From assembly GCA_017744935.1 (NCBI GenBank), contig JAGIAI010000020.1:62001-126000 (forward strand): 64,000 nt of DNA, written 5' to 3'. Made by a program: the position numbers and the translations under genes. Origin of the DNA: Variovorax sp. GTDB taxonomy: Bacteria > Pseudomonadota > Gammaproteobacteria > Burkholderiales > Burkholderiaceae_C. Under the pieces are notes generated by a model. It had not been told where the DNA came from and did not search any database. It worked only from the letters and a program-made list of their open reading frames with translations. Below are positions 8,308 to 17,658 of the stretch, one piece after another. The stretch's first letter is position 1. Each line of letters opens with the position of its first letter.

Positions 8308-8700
8308 ATGAGCATTTTCAGCAGCATCCTCGCCAAGATCCTTCCGTCCGCAGCCGCAGCCACGGCGCAGCAGGAGGCCGCACCAGCAGCCCCTGCTGCA
8401 TCCGCAGCAGCAACTGCAGTGCCGGCGGCGCCTCCGGCCGCGATCACGGTGGTGGATGTGGAAGCCCTGCTCGACGGCATGCCCGGTGCAAGCAGCCTCA
8501 ACTGGCGCACGTCGATCGTCGACCTGATGAAGCTGCTCGGCCTCGACAGCAGCCTCGCCGCGCGCAAGCAACTCGCCTTCGAGCTGAGCTACGGCGAGGA
8601 CACGAGCGACAGCGCCAAGATGAACATCTGGCTGCACCGACAGGTCATGACCAAGCTCGCGGCCAACGGCGGCAAGGTGCCGGCCGAGCTCATTGCCTGA
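8308..8700 (+). CDS. DUF3597-family protein
   Basis: A 130-residue cytoplasmic protein. After the MSIFSSILAKILPS start there is an Ala/Pro-rich linker (about 15-50). The conserved core follows: VDVEALLDG, NWRTSIVDLMKLLGLDSSLAAR, and AKMNIWLHRQVMTKLAANGGKVP at the C-terminus. These are the defining segments of the DUF3597 family, which has a small helical fold of unknown function, often in stress-related contexts. A GCGGAG ribosome-binding site lies about 8 nt upstream of the ATG. Its 3' end overlaps the 3' end of the AraC gene on the other strand by 11 nt. Confidence 0.88.
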   Translation: MSIFSSILAKILPSAAAATAQQEAAPAAPAASAAATAVPAAPPAAITVVDVEALLDGMPGASSLNWRTSIVDLMKLLGLDSSLAARKQLAFELSYGEDTSDSAKMNIWLHRQVMTKLAANGGKVPAELIA

Positions 8701-9679
8701 CCAGCGCAATGCGCTCCTGCGAGCGCGTTGACTGATTGCGCCGCCAGGCTGCCGGCGGCGCACCATACTCGCGCCGGAAAGCCCGGCTGAATGCCGTGTC
8801 GGTCTGGTAACCGACATCCTCCGCGATGCTCGCGAGCGGCGCATTGCTGCGGGTCAGCAGATTTGCCGCGAGCAGCATGCGCCACTGCGTGAGGTATTGC
8901 ATCGGCGAGCTGCCCACCAGATGCTGAAAGCGCTCCGCGAGCACCGATCGTGAGCTCCCCGCTTCACGGGCCAGTTCATCGAGCGTCCACGCATGCGCGG
9001 GCTGCTTGTGCATCGAATGCAGCGCCGCGCCGACGATGCGGTCGCCCACGCCCGCGAGCCAACCGGTGCGGCCTTCGCTCTGCTCGTTCATGTAGAGGCG
9101 CAGCACTTCGATGAAAAGCACTTCGGCGAGCTTGGCGAGCACGCCCGCGCCCCCAGGCCGTGGCGAGCGCGCCTCTCCGAGCGCGTACCGCACCGAGGCC
9201 TCAAGCCACGCGCCGGCATTCGAGCCGCGCACATTCACTCGCACGAGCGGTGGCAGGCCCGCGAGAAGCATCCCAGCCAGTCGCGCATCACAGGCCAGGT
9301 AGCCGCACACCAGCCGCGTCGTCGGTCCACCGCCACCATAGGCGAGCTGGCGCGGCCGTCGCGCCAGCACGCGATCGAGCTTGCCGCCCACGGCCGGCTG
9401 CAGGCCTGGTTCGGATGTCATGCGATGCGCGTCGCCCTGGGGAAAGATGATCACGTCGCCCGCGATCAAACGCACGGGCTCGTCCCCGCTCATCTCGACG
9501 AAGCACTCGCCTTCGGTGATGAGGTGAAAGATCACGAGCCGCTCGGCGCCAGGCTCCAGCAGTGGCGCAACCGTGTCCGCGCGCGGCGACTGGTAGCACC
9601 ATGGCGCGGTGAAGCGCGCGTTGATGAAGATGGCCCCGACGAGCCGCACCACGCGAAGCGTTTCTGACAGCGCATCCAT
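8690..9679 (-). CDS. AraC-family transcriptional regulator with cupin domain
   Basis: A 329-residue regulator. The N-terminal half is an AraC-type cupin sensor (LVIFHLITEGECFVEMSGDEP, then LIAGDVIIFPQGDAHRM, about 45-95), and the C-terminal hundred residues form the double helix-turn-helix DNA-binding domain (WTLDELAREAGSSRSVLAERF and APLASIAEDVGYQTDTAFSRAFRREYG). The ATG at 9679 was chosen because the open frame upstream reads as a shadow of the OsmC gene. It starts 8 nt after the OsmC stop, so the two are likely co-transcribed, and the regulator may act on its own operon. The ligand is unknown. Confidence 0.9.
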   Translation of the reverse strand: MDALSETLRVVRLVGAIFINARFTAPWCYQSPRADTVAPLLEPGAERLVIFHLITEGECFVEMSGDEPVRLIAGDVIIFPQGDAHRMTSEPGLQPAVGGKLDRVLARRPRQLAYGGGGPTTRLVCGYLACDARLAGMLLAGLPPLVRVNVRGSNAGAWLEASVRYALGEARSPRPGGAGVLAKLAEVLFIEVLRLYMNEQSEGRTGWLAGVGDRIVGAALHSMHKQPAHAWTLDELAREAGSSRSVLAERFQHLVGSSPMQYLTQWRMLLAANLLTRSNAPLASIAEDVGYQTDTAFSRAFRREYGAPPAAWRRNQSTRSQERIALVRQ

Positions 9680-9687
9680 GGCCGGAC

Positions 9688-10221
9688 TCAACCGCTGGCG
9701 ATCTCGATGCGCAGCCCGACCGGAACGGCATCGTTCACCGCGCGGGCCATCGGCGAGCATTCGCAGCTCTGCTCGACAAGCGTTCGCAGTCGCTCGTCGG
9801 AGGCGTCGTGCGCACCGATGCGCACATGCATCTGCACATCGCGCGGCGTAGCGGGAACCAGCGTTCCATCGGACTCGTGCATGCCCAGCAGGCCGCGCAG
9901 GTCGGAGCGGCTGCTCGTCACCACTTCGAGCACCGTGAGCTCGATGTCCTGTGCAGCAGCGGCCATCGCGATGCGCGTGGCGGTGCACGATGCCATCCCC
10001 GCGCGAAGGAGCCATCCGGGCGTGACCCGGTCACCGGTGCCGCCGAGTTCGGTGGCCATGTCGGTCTGCACCTGCGTGCCGTTGGCGTGGCTCGCGATCA
10101 CACGCAAACCTTGCGTCCAGCGCGCGGTGGCCGGTGCATCGTCGTGAAGACCCATCTCGGGGCGGCGCTGCAAGGCCGATTCGGCACGGTGCCACGCCGC
10201 TGCAATGCTGTCAGCAGCCAT
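9688..10221 (-). CDS. OsmC-family protein
   Basis: A 177-residue OsmC/Ohr-superfamily protein. The core helix LRAGMASCTATRIAMAAAAQ (about 72-91) carries the first conserved Cys, and the second appears in LVEQSCECSPMARAV near residue 155. In OsmC/Ohr enzymes this Cys pair reduces organic hydroperoxides. The start MAADSI at 10221 is preceded by GGAGG with ideal spacing, and is preferred to the ATG 12 nt upstream, which overlaps that site. It is followed directly by the AraC regulator, perhaps a peroxide- or stress-responsive pair (inferred). Confidence 0.88.
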   Translation of the reverse strand: MAADSIAAAWHRAESALQRRPEMGLHDDAPATARWTQGLRVIASHANGTQVQTDMATELGGTGDRVTPGWLLRAGMASCTATRIAMAAAAQDIELTVLEVVTSSRSDLRGLLGMHESDGTLVPATPRDVQMHVRIGAHDASDERLRTLVEQSCECSPMARAVNDAVPVGLRIEIASG

Positions 10222-10498
10222 GGTTGCCTCCATGAGGGGACTCGAAACCTGGAATTCTGAGCGCCATGACGCGCCACGAACAGCAGCAGGAAGAGCTAGG
10301 CCGCATGGCCGGATGCATGGTCAGGAATGCCGGACGTTCGGCCGGCATCCACGACCGCTTCAACCGAGATGCGGACGATCGGGCAGGCACGGGCGACGCG
10401 CGAGCAGGACGGATCCGGGCGCGAGGCGCCACAGTGCATGCACGGCCTCAGGGTCGTTCACACACATCCAGTTCGCAGTCCTTAAGGAGCCTCTTTCC

Positions 10499-11311
10499 AT
10501 GAATGCACCGATCGACTTCAATGCCCTGAAGACACGCCAGCAGGCGGCCTGGGCCAGCGGCGACTACGCCGTCATCGGCACCACGCTGCAGATCGTCGGC
10601 GAGATGCTGGCCGAGGCCTGCGACCTGCGCTGGGACGAGCGCGTGCTCGACGTCGCGGCCGGCAACGGCAACGCGACGCTTGCTGCCGCACGGCGCGGAT
10701 GCAATGTGACTTCGACCGACTACGTCGCTGCCCTGCTCGACCGCGGTGCCGAGCGTGCACGCGCAGAACGCCTGAAGGTGGAGTTCAAGACCGCCGACGT
10801 CGAGGCATTGCCCTTCGAAGACGCGAGCTTCGATGCGGTGATCTCGACCTTCGGCGTGATGTTCGCGCCCGACCATGCGAAGTCCGCCGCCGAGATGATG
10901 CGCGTCTGCAAGCCCGGCGGCCGCATCGGCATGGCGAACTGGACGCCCGAAGGCTTCATCGGCCAGTTGTTCAAGACGCTGGGCCGCCATGTGCAGCCAC
11001 CCGCAGGCGTGCAACCGCCGTCCAGATGGGGCGTGGATTCACATCTGCAATCGCTTTTCGGTGACCAGGCGGAATCGATCGCGGTGACGCGGCGGATGTT
11101 CAGTTTCAGGTATCGCTCCCCAGCGCACTTCGTCGAAGTCTTCCGCACCTGGTACGGCCCGGTCCACAAGGCTTTCGCCGCGTTGCCGATGGATGGTGCG
11201 CAGGCGCTCAAAAGCGATCTGATCGCGCTGCTTTCGGACATGAACCGCGCCGGACCCCAGTCGCTGGTGGTGCCGAGCGAGTACCTCGAGATCGTCGTGA
11301 CGAAGCGCTGA
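10499..11311 (+). CDS. Class I SAM-dependent methyltransferase
   Basis: A 270-residue soluble methyltransferase. Motif I is VLDVAAGNGNATLAAARRG (about 48-66), followed by a second acidic strand TSTDYVAALLDRG, the motif TADVEALPFEDASFDAVIS (about 99-117) and MMRVCKPGGRIGMANWTPEG (about 134-153). This layout is the UbiE/COQ5-like methyltransferase type 11 pattern. An AAGGAG ribosome-binding site lies about 9 nt before the ATG. The acceptor cannot be deduced. It is convergent with the AraC regulator to its right (4 nt between stops). The 277 nt upstream hold no convincing gene. Confidence 0.9.
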   Translation: MNAPIDFNALKTRQQAAWASGDYAVIGTTLQIVGEMLAEACDLRWDERVLDVAAGNGNATLAAARRGCNVTSTDYVAALLDRGAERARAERLKVEFKTADVEALPFEDASFDAVISTFGVMFAPDHAKSAAEMMRVCKPGGRIGMANWTPEGFIGQLFKTLGRHVQPPAGVQPPSRWGVDSHLQSLFGDQAESIAVTRRMFSFRYRSPAHFVEVFRTWYGPVHKAFAALPMDGAQALKSDLIALLSDMNRAGPQSLVVPSEYLEIVVTKR

Positions 11312-11315
11312 GAAC

Positions 11316-12404
11316 TCAGCGGGCGCGCTCGCGGTAATAGGCCGGCGTCTGGCCGGTCCATTTCTTGAACGCCTTGCGGAAGTTGGAGACGTCCGAGAAG
11401 CCGCTGCGCTCCGCGATCTGGTCAACCGACAGGTCCGTGCGTTCGAGGAACTCGATCGCGAGGCGCTCGCGCAGGCCATCGATGATGGCCTGGTAGCTCG
11501 TGCCCGCCTCGACGAGGCGCCGATGCAGCGTGCGAGGCGACAGGTGCAAGCGCTCCGCCATTTCCTCGGCACGCGGCAGATCACTCATGCTGTTGAGGCA
11601 GGCTTCCTTGATGGACTTCACCAGCGCCGGCTCACCCTCGAGGTCTTCGAGCATGCGGCTGCAGAAGCTCGCGCAGGCATCCGCGGTGATCGGGTTCGCA
11701 TTGGGCAATGGCATGCCGAGCAACGAGGCATCGAACTGCCACTGCATCACTCCGGCATCGAATTCCACCGGGCAGTGCAGGAATTCCGCATAGCGCGCCG
11801 CATACGAGGGTGCGGCATAGGGCAGCAGCAGGCGCTGCCCCTCGAACCGGCGCTCGAGCACGCGCTCGACGAGCGCCTGGATCGAACTGAACCAGAACTC
11901 GGTCGCGAGCGGAAGCAACGGGCCCAGATCCATCACGTCGCGCGCTTCGAAGATCGCGGTGCCACCTTCGACGCGGAAGGATTTTTCCAGCACCGGCCCC
12001 GCGAGCCGAACATGCTCGATCCCGAATGCGATCGCGTCGGCCAGCGTGGCACTGCTCAGCACGGCGTAGCCGAACACGCCGAAGTCGGAAATACGCTGGC
12101 GGCCTCCCGCGATGAGGCCGATGGCCGGCTCCGGCGTAAGCCGCAGCACATTGCCGAAGAGCGCGATCTTCTGCCGGTGCGAGATGCGCGTCTGCGGGTC
12201 GGAGACGGCTGCCGGCGGGATGCCCGTCCCCGCGAACAGATCGGCGACATTGACGCCGCGCTCCGCCAGCGCATCGGTCAGCGCCGTCAACCCGAGCATG
12301 CTGTGCGCCGGGGCGTCCAAGTCGCGGATGTAGCGACCGACGATGGGCGTTGCGGGCGTTCTTGCGCCTGGGACAGGTTTGGGCACGGTGATCTGGAGCG
12401 GCAC
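11316..12404 (-). CDS. AraC-family regulator, likely controlling the alkyl-sulfate cassette
   Basis: A 362-residue regulator with an arabinose-binding-like/OruR-type N-terminal domain (about 30-220) and a C-terminal AraC helix-turn-helix domain (about 255-360). The latter is seen as AEEMAERLHLSPRTLHRRL, LSVDQIAERSGFSDVSNFRKAF and WTGQTPAYYRERAR. It is divergent from the aldehyde dehydrogenase/GMC oxidoreductase/alkylsulfatase genes, with 121 nt between the starts. This arrangement suggests it senses their substrate or product and activates them; that is inference from position. Confidence 0.9.
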   Translation of the reverse strand: MPLQITVPKPVPGARTPATPIVGRYIRDLDAPAHSMLGLTALTDALAERGVNVADLFAGTGIPPAAVSDPQTRISHRQKIALFGNVLRLTPEPAIGLIAGGRQRISDFGVFGYAVLSSATLADAIAFGIEHVRLAGPVLEKSFRVEGGTAIFEARDVMDLGPLLPLATEFWFSSIQALVERVLERRFEGQRLLLPYAAPSYAARYAEFLHCPVEFDAGVMQWQFDASLLGMPLPNANPITADACASFCSRMLEDLEGEPALVKSIKEACLNSMSDLPRAEEMAERLHLSPRTLHRRLVEAGTSYQAIIDGLRERLAIEFLERTDLSVDQIAERSGFSDVSNFRKAFKKWTGQTPAYYRERAR

Positions 12405-12525
12405 AGGTGGCAGATTTTCACCCGAATGTGTCGGACTTCAACCTAGGCGCAGATCCTGCCAAACCCTACATTCCATAGCGGCCGGCGTGGCACGCAACCA
12501 CGACGCACGCCCAAGGAGACAACAC
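12405..12525. promoter_or_regulatory. Divergent control region, AraC regulator / aldehyde dehydrogenase
   Basis: The 121-nt space between the two divergent start codons must contain both promoters and, presumably, the regulator's binding sites. AAGGAG at about 12513-12518 serves the TTG-started dehydrogenase gene. No convincing -35/-10 pair or long direct repeat could be picked out by eye. Confidence 0.45.
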
Positions 12526-14013
12526 TTGAACGACACCACCGACCAGTTGCACGCCGCGACCGCCGTCGCCGCACACGAGCGCGTCCAGCGCATTTTTGCG
12601 GCGCAGCAAGCGGCCTTTTCCCAACACCCCTGCCCCACAGCCGACGAACGCCGCGAATGGCTCAAGTCGCTCAAGCGACAGATCCAGCGCTACCAGGACC
12701 TGCTCGCCCATGCGATGAGCCAGGACTTCGGGCACCGCGCCGACGCCGAGTCGAAGATGCTCGACCTGCTGGGCTCGGTGCTCGAGATCGACCATGCGGT
12801 GTCGCATCTGCGGCGCTGGATGAAGCCGAGCCGGCGTTCCACCGAGCTGCTTTTCCTGAGCAACCGGGTCGAGGTGCGCTACCAGCCCAAGGGCGTGGTG
12901 GGCGTGATCGTGCCGTGGAACTTCCCGGTCTATCTCGCCGTCGGGCCGCTCACAGCGGCCCTGGCGGCGGGCAACCGCGTGATGATCAAGATGCCGGAAG
13001 TGACGGCCGCGACCAATGCGGTGCTCAAGCGGCTGCTTGGCGAGGTCTTCGACGAGAACCTGGTTGCAGTGGTGGGCGAGGAGTTGGCCGAACCGGACGT
13101 CTTCACCTCCCAGCCCTTCAACCACATCGTGTTCACCGGCTCGCCTGCGGTGGGCCGCATCGTCATGCGAACCGCGGCGGCCAACCTCACGCCCGTCACG
13201 CTGGAGCTCGGCGGCAAGTCGCCCGCGGTGGTCACGCGCAACTACCCGATCACAGATGCGGCCACGCGCATCACGCACGGCAAGTCGACCAATGCCGGAC
13301 AGATCTGCGTGTCGCCCGACTACGCGCTGGTGCCTCGCGAGCGCGTGGACGATTTCGTCGCAGGCGTGCGAAGCACTTTCCAGCGCTTCTATGGCGGGCG
13401 CACGGACGGCAACGCGGACTACACCGGCGTGGTGAACGCGCGGCAATGGCAGCGCATGCAGACGATCCTCGACGACGCGCGCGCGAAGGGCGCCCGCATC
13501 GAGCTGTGCGCGCCCGCGTCCAAGGGCGAAGGCCGCCAGATGCCACTGCACATCGTGACGCAGCTCACGCAGGACATGCGCCTGATGCAGGAGGAGCTGT
13601 TCGGTCCCATCCTGCCAGTGGTTCCCTACGACACCAACGACGACGCGATTGCCTTCATCAACGCAAAGCCTCGGCCGCTGGCGCTCTACTGCTTCAGCCA
13701 CAACGATGCCGAGCGTGATGAACTGCTGCGTCGCACGCACTCGGGCGGCGTGGCGGTCAACGACTGGGGTTGGCAGGTGGTGAACCACGATGCGCCGTTC
13801 GGCGGCATCGGCAACTCGGGCATGGGCACCTACCACGGCGTCGAAGGCTTTCGCGAGCTGTCGCACGCGCGCACGGTGTTCCAGCGCCAGCGCTTCTTTC
13901 CGATCGACCTGTTCTATCCGCCGTACGGCAGCTTCGTCCAGCGGCTGGTCCTCAAGTTCTACCTGCGCAGCGCGGATCCGGCGCTCAGCCACTCCAACAA
14001 AGAGACACCATGA
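12526..14013 (+). CDS. Coniferyl-aldehyde-dehydrogenase-like NAD(P)+ aldehyde dehydrogenase
   Basis: A 495-residue aldehyde dehydrogenase that oxidises aldehydes to carboxylic acids with NAD(P)+. Visible are the nucleotide-binding segment [17 protein letters not shown] (about 128-144), the catalytic Glu region [11 protein letters not shown] (about 224-234) and the catalytic Cys in [15 protein letters not shown] (about 257-271). The family is that of CalB and related fatty/aromatic aldehyde dehydrogenases. The start is TTG at 12526 with AAGGAG 7 nt upstream; no in-frame ATG fits. It overlaps the GMC gene by ATGA. With the GMC dehydrogenase and alkylsulfatase it could carry fatty aldehydes on to fatty acids. 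Confidence 0.88.
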   Translation: MNDTTDQLHAATAVAAHERVQRIFAAQQAAFSQHPCPTADERREWLKSLKRQIQRYQDLLAHAMSQDFGHRADAESKMLDLLGSVLEIDHAVSHLRRWMKPSRRSTELLFLSNRVEVRYQPKGVVGVIVPWNFPVYLAVGPLTAALAAGNRVMIKMPEVTAATNAVLKRLLGEVFDENLVAVVGEELAEPDVFTSQPFNHIVFTGSPAVGRIVMRTAAANLTPVTLELGGKSPAVVTRNYPITDAATRITHGKSTNAGQICVSPDYALVPRERVDDFVAGVRSTFQRFYGGRTDGNADYTGVVNARQWQRMQTILDDARAKGARIELCAPASKGEGRQMPLHIVTQLTQDMRLMQEELFGPILPVVPYDTNDDAIAFINAKPRPLALYCFSHNDAERDELLRRTHSGGVAVNDWGWQVVNHDAPFGGIGNSGMGTYHGVEGFRELSHARTVFQRQRFFPIDLFYPPYGSFVQRLVLKFYLRSADPALSHSNKETP

Positions 14014-15623
14014 GCATTGAAGAATTCGACTACGTCGTCGTCGGCGGCGGTTCGGCCGGCTGCGTGGTCGCATCGCGGCTGAGCGAAGATCCATCGGTCT
14101 CGGTCTGCCTGCTGGAAGCCGGTGGGCCGGACAACAGCGTCTTCATCCACGCGCCCGCGGGCGTCGCGGCCACGCTGCCGGTGCCGTTCAAGAACTGGGC
14201 CTTCAAGACGGTGCCGCAGAAGGGCCTCAATGGCCGGCAGGGCTACCAGCCGCGCGGCAAGGTGCTCGGCGGTTCGAGCTCGACCAACGCGATGCTCTAC
14301 GTCCGCGGCAACCGCTGGGACTACGACCACTGGGCCTCGCTCGGCAACGCAGGCTGGTCGTTTGACGAAGTGCTGCCCTACTTCAAGCGCGCCGAGAACA
14401 ACGAAACGCACCGCGACTGCCCCTTCCACGGCACGGGCGGCCCACTCAACGTGGCCGAGCTGCGCAGCCCGAGTGCGTTGAACCAGGCATTCCTCGCCGC
14501 CGCCGCGATGCACGGGATTCCGACTGTGGCGGACTACAACGGTGCCGAGCAGTTCGGCGCCTTCATGTACCAGGTCACTCAGAAGAACGGCGAGCGCTGC
14601 AGTGCGGCCAAGGGCTACATCACGCCGAACCTCTCGCGGCCGAATCTCACTGTGAAGACCAATGCGCTCTCCTCGCGCATCGTCTTCGACGGCCGACGCG
14701 CGATCGGTGTGAGCTACAGCACGGACGGACGAGACGCGACGGTGCGCGCGCGTCGCGAAGTCGTCGTGAGTTCGGGCGCTTTCGGTTCTCCGCAACTATT
14801 GATGCTGTCGGGTATCGGCTCGGGCGCACAGTTGCAGAAGCTCGGCATCGATGTGCTGCACAACTTGCCCGGCGTGGGCGAGAACCTGCAGGATCACATC
14901 GACCATGTGCAGGCCTGGCGTTCTGCCAGCAGCTCGCCGACCTTCGGCGTTTCGATGCGCGGCAGCGTGAAGATGACCGGCGCCATGCTGGAGTGGAAGA
15001 AGCAGCGAACCGGCCTCGTCACCTCCAACTTCGCGGAGTCCGGCGCCTTCGTGCGCTCGTCGCGCGACGTCACCGTGCCGGATCTTCAGATGGTCTTCGT
15101 CGTTGCGATGGTGGACGACCACAACCGCAAGCTGCATCTGGGCCATGGCTACTCGTGCCACATCGAGGTGCTCCGCCCGAAGAGCCGCGGCCATGTGCGC
15201 CTCGCGAGCCGCGATCCGCGCGCCGCGCCGCTCATCGATCCGAAGTTCCTCGACGACGAACGCGACCTCGAACTGCTGGTGAAGGGTGTGGAACTGCAGA
15301 TGGACATCCTGCAATCGAGCCCCTTCAACCCCTGGCGCGGCAAGATGCTTTACCCCGTCGACCGCAAGGACCGCGCGGCAATCTCGCAAGACATCCGCAA
15401 CCGTGCCGACACGCAATACCACCCGGTGGGTACCTGCAAGATGGGTCCGAAGGCCGACGGCATGGCCGTGGTCGACGAACGCCTTCGCGTGCACGGCATC
15501 GACGCCCTGCGCGTGGTCGACGCATCGATCATGCCGACGCTGTGCGGCGGCAACACCAATGCGCCGACGATCATGATCGGCGAGAAGGCAGCGGACATGA
15601 TTCGCGCCGACTCCATCGCCTGA
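14010..15623 (+). CDS. GMC-family FAD alcohol dehydrogenase
   Basis: A 537-residue flavoprotein of the glucose-methanol-choline oxidoreductase family. The N-terminus has the FAD-binding [18 protein letters not shown] (9-26), then [20 protein letters not shown] (about 82-101). The C-terminal active-site motifs are [10 protein letters not shown] (His about 471) and [19 protein letters not shown]. The pattern is close to AlkJ-like and choline-dehydrogenase-like members, which oxidise primary alcohols and pass electrons to the respiratory chain. It is translationally coupled to the aldehyde dehydrogenase gene by a 4-nt overlap. A role in oxidising the alkanol released by the downstream sulfatase is inferred. 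Confidence 0.9.
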   Translation: MSIEEFDYVVVGGGSAGCVVASRLSEDPSVSVCLLEAGGPDNSVFIHAPAGVAATLPVPFKNWAFKTVPQKGLNGRQGYQPRGKVLGGSSSTNAMLYVRGNRWDYDHWASLGNAGWSFDEVLPYFKRAENNETHRDCPFHGTGGPLNVAELRSPSALNQAFLAAAAMHGIPTVADYNGAEQFGAFMYQVTQKNGERCSAAKGYITPNLSRPNLTVKTNALSSRIVFDGRRAIGVSYSTDGRDATVRARREVVVSSGAFGSPQLLMLSGIGSGAQLQKLGIDVLHNLPGVGENLQDHIDHVQAWRSASSSPTFGVSMRGSVKMTGAMLEWKKQRTGLVTSNFAESGAFVRSSRDVTVPDLQMVFVVAMVDDHNRKLHLGHGYSCHIEVLRPKSRGHVRLASRDPRAAPLIDPKFLDDERDLELLVKGVELQMDILQSSPFNPWRGKMLYPVDRKDRAAISQDIRNRADTQYHPVGTCKMGPKADGMAVVDERLRVHGIDALRVVDASIMPTLCGGNTNAPTIMIGEKAADMIRADSIA

Positions 15624-15666
15624 ATCTCTCCCTCTCCAGCATTGCATCGAACAGAGAAAGCCTCTC

Positions 15667-17649
15667 ATGAAGACCCGCATCCACATGGCGATCGCCGCGA
15701 TGATCGCCTCCACGCTCGCTGCCGCCCCCGGCGCATACGCGCAGACCACGGACGAAGTGCCCTCGTCGCCCAAGCCGGCAACCGCCGCGACCACGAACGC
15801 CAACCAGGCCGTCGCGCGCGGCATGGCGTTCAGCCAGCGCGACTTTGAAGACGCGACGCGCGGGCTCATTGCCACGATGCCCGATCCCCTCGTGAAGACG
15901 GCCGAAGGCAAGCTGGTGTGGGACGCGAACCGCTATGACTTCATTCAGGGCGATGCGCCCGCCACGGTGAACCCGAGCCTCTGGCGGCAGGAGAAGCTCA
16001 ACAACGCGCGCGGCCTCTTCAAGGTCACCGACGGCATCTATCAGATCCGTGGGTACGACCTGGCCAACATGACGCTGGTGGAAGGCAAGACCGGCTGGAT
16101 CGTGATCGACACATTGCTCACCGCCGAGATCGCGCGCAGCACGCTCGCCTTCGCCATGGAAAAGCTCGGCAGCACCAAGCCGGTGGTGGCCGTGGTCTAC
16201 ACGCACAGCCATGTCGATCACTTCGGCGGCGTGCGCGGCGTGGTCAACGAAACCGACGTACAAGCGGGCAAGGTGAAGATCATTGCGCCCGAAGGTTTCA
16301 TGGACAACGCAGTGGCCGAGAACGTGCTCGCCGGCAATGCGATGGCGCGCCGTGCGACCTATCAGTTCGGTGCCGGCCTGGACTCGAACGATCGCCAGGG
16401 CGTCGGCAGCGGCCTGGGCAAGGCGCTGAGCGCAGGGACGTCGGGTCTGATTCCGCCCACCGACACGATCTCGAAGACCGGCCAGGAGATGACCATCGAC
16501 GGCGTGCGCATCGTCTTCCAGATGGCGCAGGGATCGGAAGCCCCGTCGGAGATGATGTTCTACTTTCCGGACAGGAAGGCGCTGTGCCTCTCGGAGGTAC
16601 TGACGAAGCACATGCACAACGTCTACACCATCCGTGGCGCGAAGATGCGCGACGCGCTGGCATGGAGCAAGTACGCCAACGAGACCATCGACATGTACCC
16701 GGACGTGGAGGTTGCCTTCGCAAGCCACCACTGGCCGACCTGGGGCGGCGACAACATCCGCCAGTACATGGCGAACCAGCGCGACACCTATCGGTTCATC
16801 CACGACCAGGCGATGAATCTCGCGAACAAGGGCCACGTGATGGACGAGATCGGCGACGCCGAGTTCTTCCCCAAGGGCCTCGCGGCGGATGCGAGCTCGC
16901 GCGGCTACTACGGCACGCTCAGCCACAACCTGCGCGCCGTCTACAACTTCTATCTCGGCTACTACGACGGCAACCCGGCCAATCTCCACAAGCTGCCGCC
17001 GACGGAGACTGCGACGCGCTATGTCGCAGCCATGGGCGGCGAGGACGCGGTACTTGCCACCGCACGCAAGGCCTTCGACGCGGGTGACTACCGCTGGGTG
17101 GCGGAGCTGATGAACCACGTCATCTTCGCGAACCCCGCCAACGCGGCAGCGCGTGCACTCCAGGCCGATACCTTCGAGCAACTCGGCTACCAGTCGGAAG
17201 CCGGGACCTGGCGCAACGCCTACCTCGTCGGTGCACGTGAACTGCGCCAGGGCGTGCTCAAGCCATCTACCTCCACGCAAGGGCCGGACGTGGTGCGCGG
17301 CATGAACAACGAGCTGCTGTTCGACTTCATTGCACTGCGCCTGAACCACGAGAAGGCCGACGGCAAGAAGGTCAACATCAACATGGTGTTCACCGACCTC
17401 AACGAGACCTGGGCGCTGGAGCTGTCGAACTCGGTGCTCAACAACACGAAGGGCCGCGTGCTGAAGAACCCCGACGCAACGCTCACGCTCACTCGCCCGG
17501 CCTTCCTCGCGATGCTGCTGCAGGGCAAGAAGCTGCCCGAGATGATGGCGTCGGGACAGGTGAAGGTCAGCGGCAATCCGCTCGCACTGGCTTCGGTCTT
17601 CAGCAACGTCGAGACCTTCGACCCCTACTTCAACATCGTGACCCCGTGA
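15667..17649 (+). CDS. Secreted alkylsulfatase, SdsA1-type metallo-beta-lactamase fold
   Basis: A 660-residue zinc enzyme that hydrolyses alkyl sulfates such as SDS to an alcohol and sulfate. It begins with a signal peptide (IAAMIASTLAAAPGAYAQ, cleavage near residue 26). The metallo-beta-lactamase motif THSHVDH is at 179-185 (His180, His182, Asp184, His185), followed by the family's LSEVLTKHMHNVYTIRGAK region. The C-terminus holds the alkylsulfatase dimerisation region and an SCP2-like lipid-binding domain (about 530-660, with MVFTDLNETWALELSN). Length and layout match SdsA1/BDS1. It lies 43 nt after the GMC gene, probably in the same operon, and is likely periplasmic. Confidence 0.92.
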   Translation: MKTRIHMAIAAMIASTLAAAPGAYAQTTDEVPSSPKPATAATTNANQAVARGMAFSQRDFEDATRGLIATMPDPLVKTAEGKLVWDANRYDFIQGDAPATVNPSLWRQEKLNNARGLFKVTDGIYQIRGYDLANMTLVEGKTGWIVIDTLLTAEIARSTLAFAMEKLGSTKPVVAVVYTHSHVDHFGGVRGVVNETDVQAGKVKIIAPEGFMDNAVAENVLAGNAMARRATYQFGAGLDSNDRQGVGSGLGKALSAGTSGLIPPTDTISKTGQEMTIDGVRIVFQMAQGSEAPSEMMFYFPDRKALCLSEVLTKHMHNVYTIRGAKMRDALAWSKYANETIDMYPDVEVAFASHHWPTWGGDNIRQYMANQRDTYRFIHDQAMNLANKGHVMDEIGDAEFFPKGLAADASSRGYYGTLSHNLRAVYNFYLGYYDGNPANLHKLPPTETATRYVAAMGGEDAVLATARKAFDAGDYRWVAELMNHVIFANPANAAARALQADTFEQLGYQSEAGTWRNAYLVGARELRQGVLKPSTSTQGPDVVRGMNNELLFDFIALRLNHEKADGKKVNINMVFTDLNETWALELSNSVLNNTKGRVLKNPDATLTLTRPAFLAMLLQGKKLPEMMASGQVKVSGNPLALASVFSNVETFDPYFNIVTP

Positions 17650-17658
17650 TCGGATCGG

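Noticed and set aside
10266-10502. 78-codon plus-strand frame before the methyltransferase gene
   Set aside because: No ribosome-binding site and Arg/Ala-rich composition; it runs into the true methyltransferase start.
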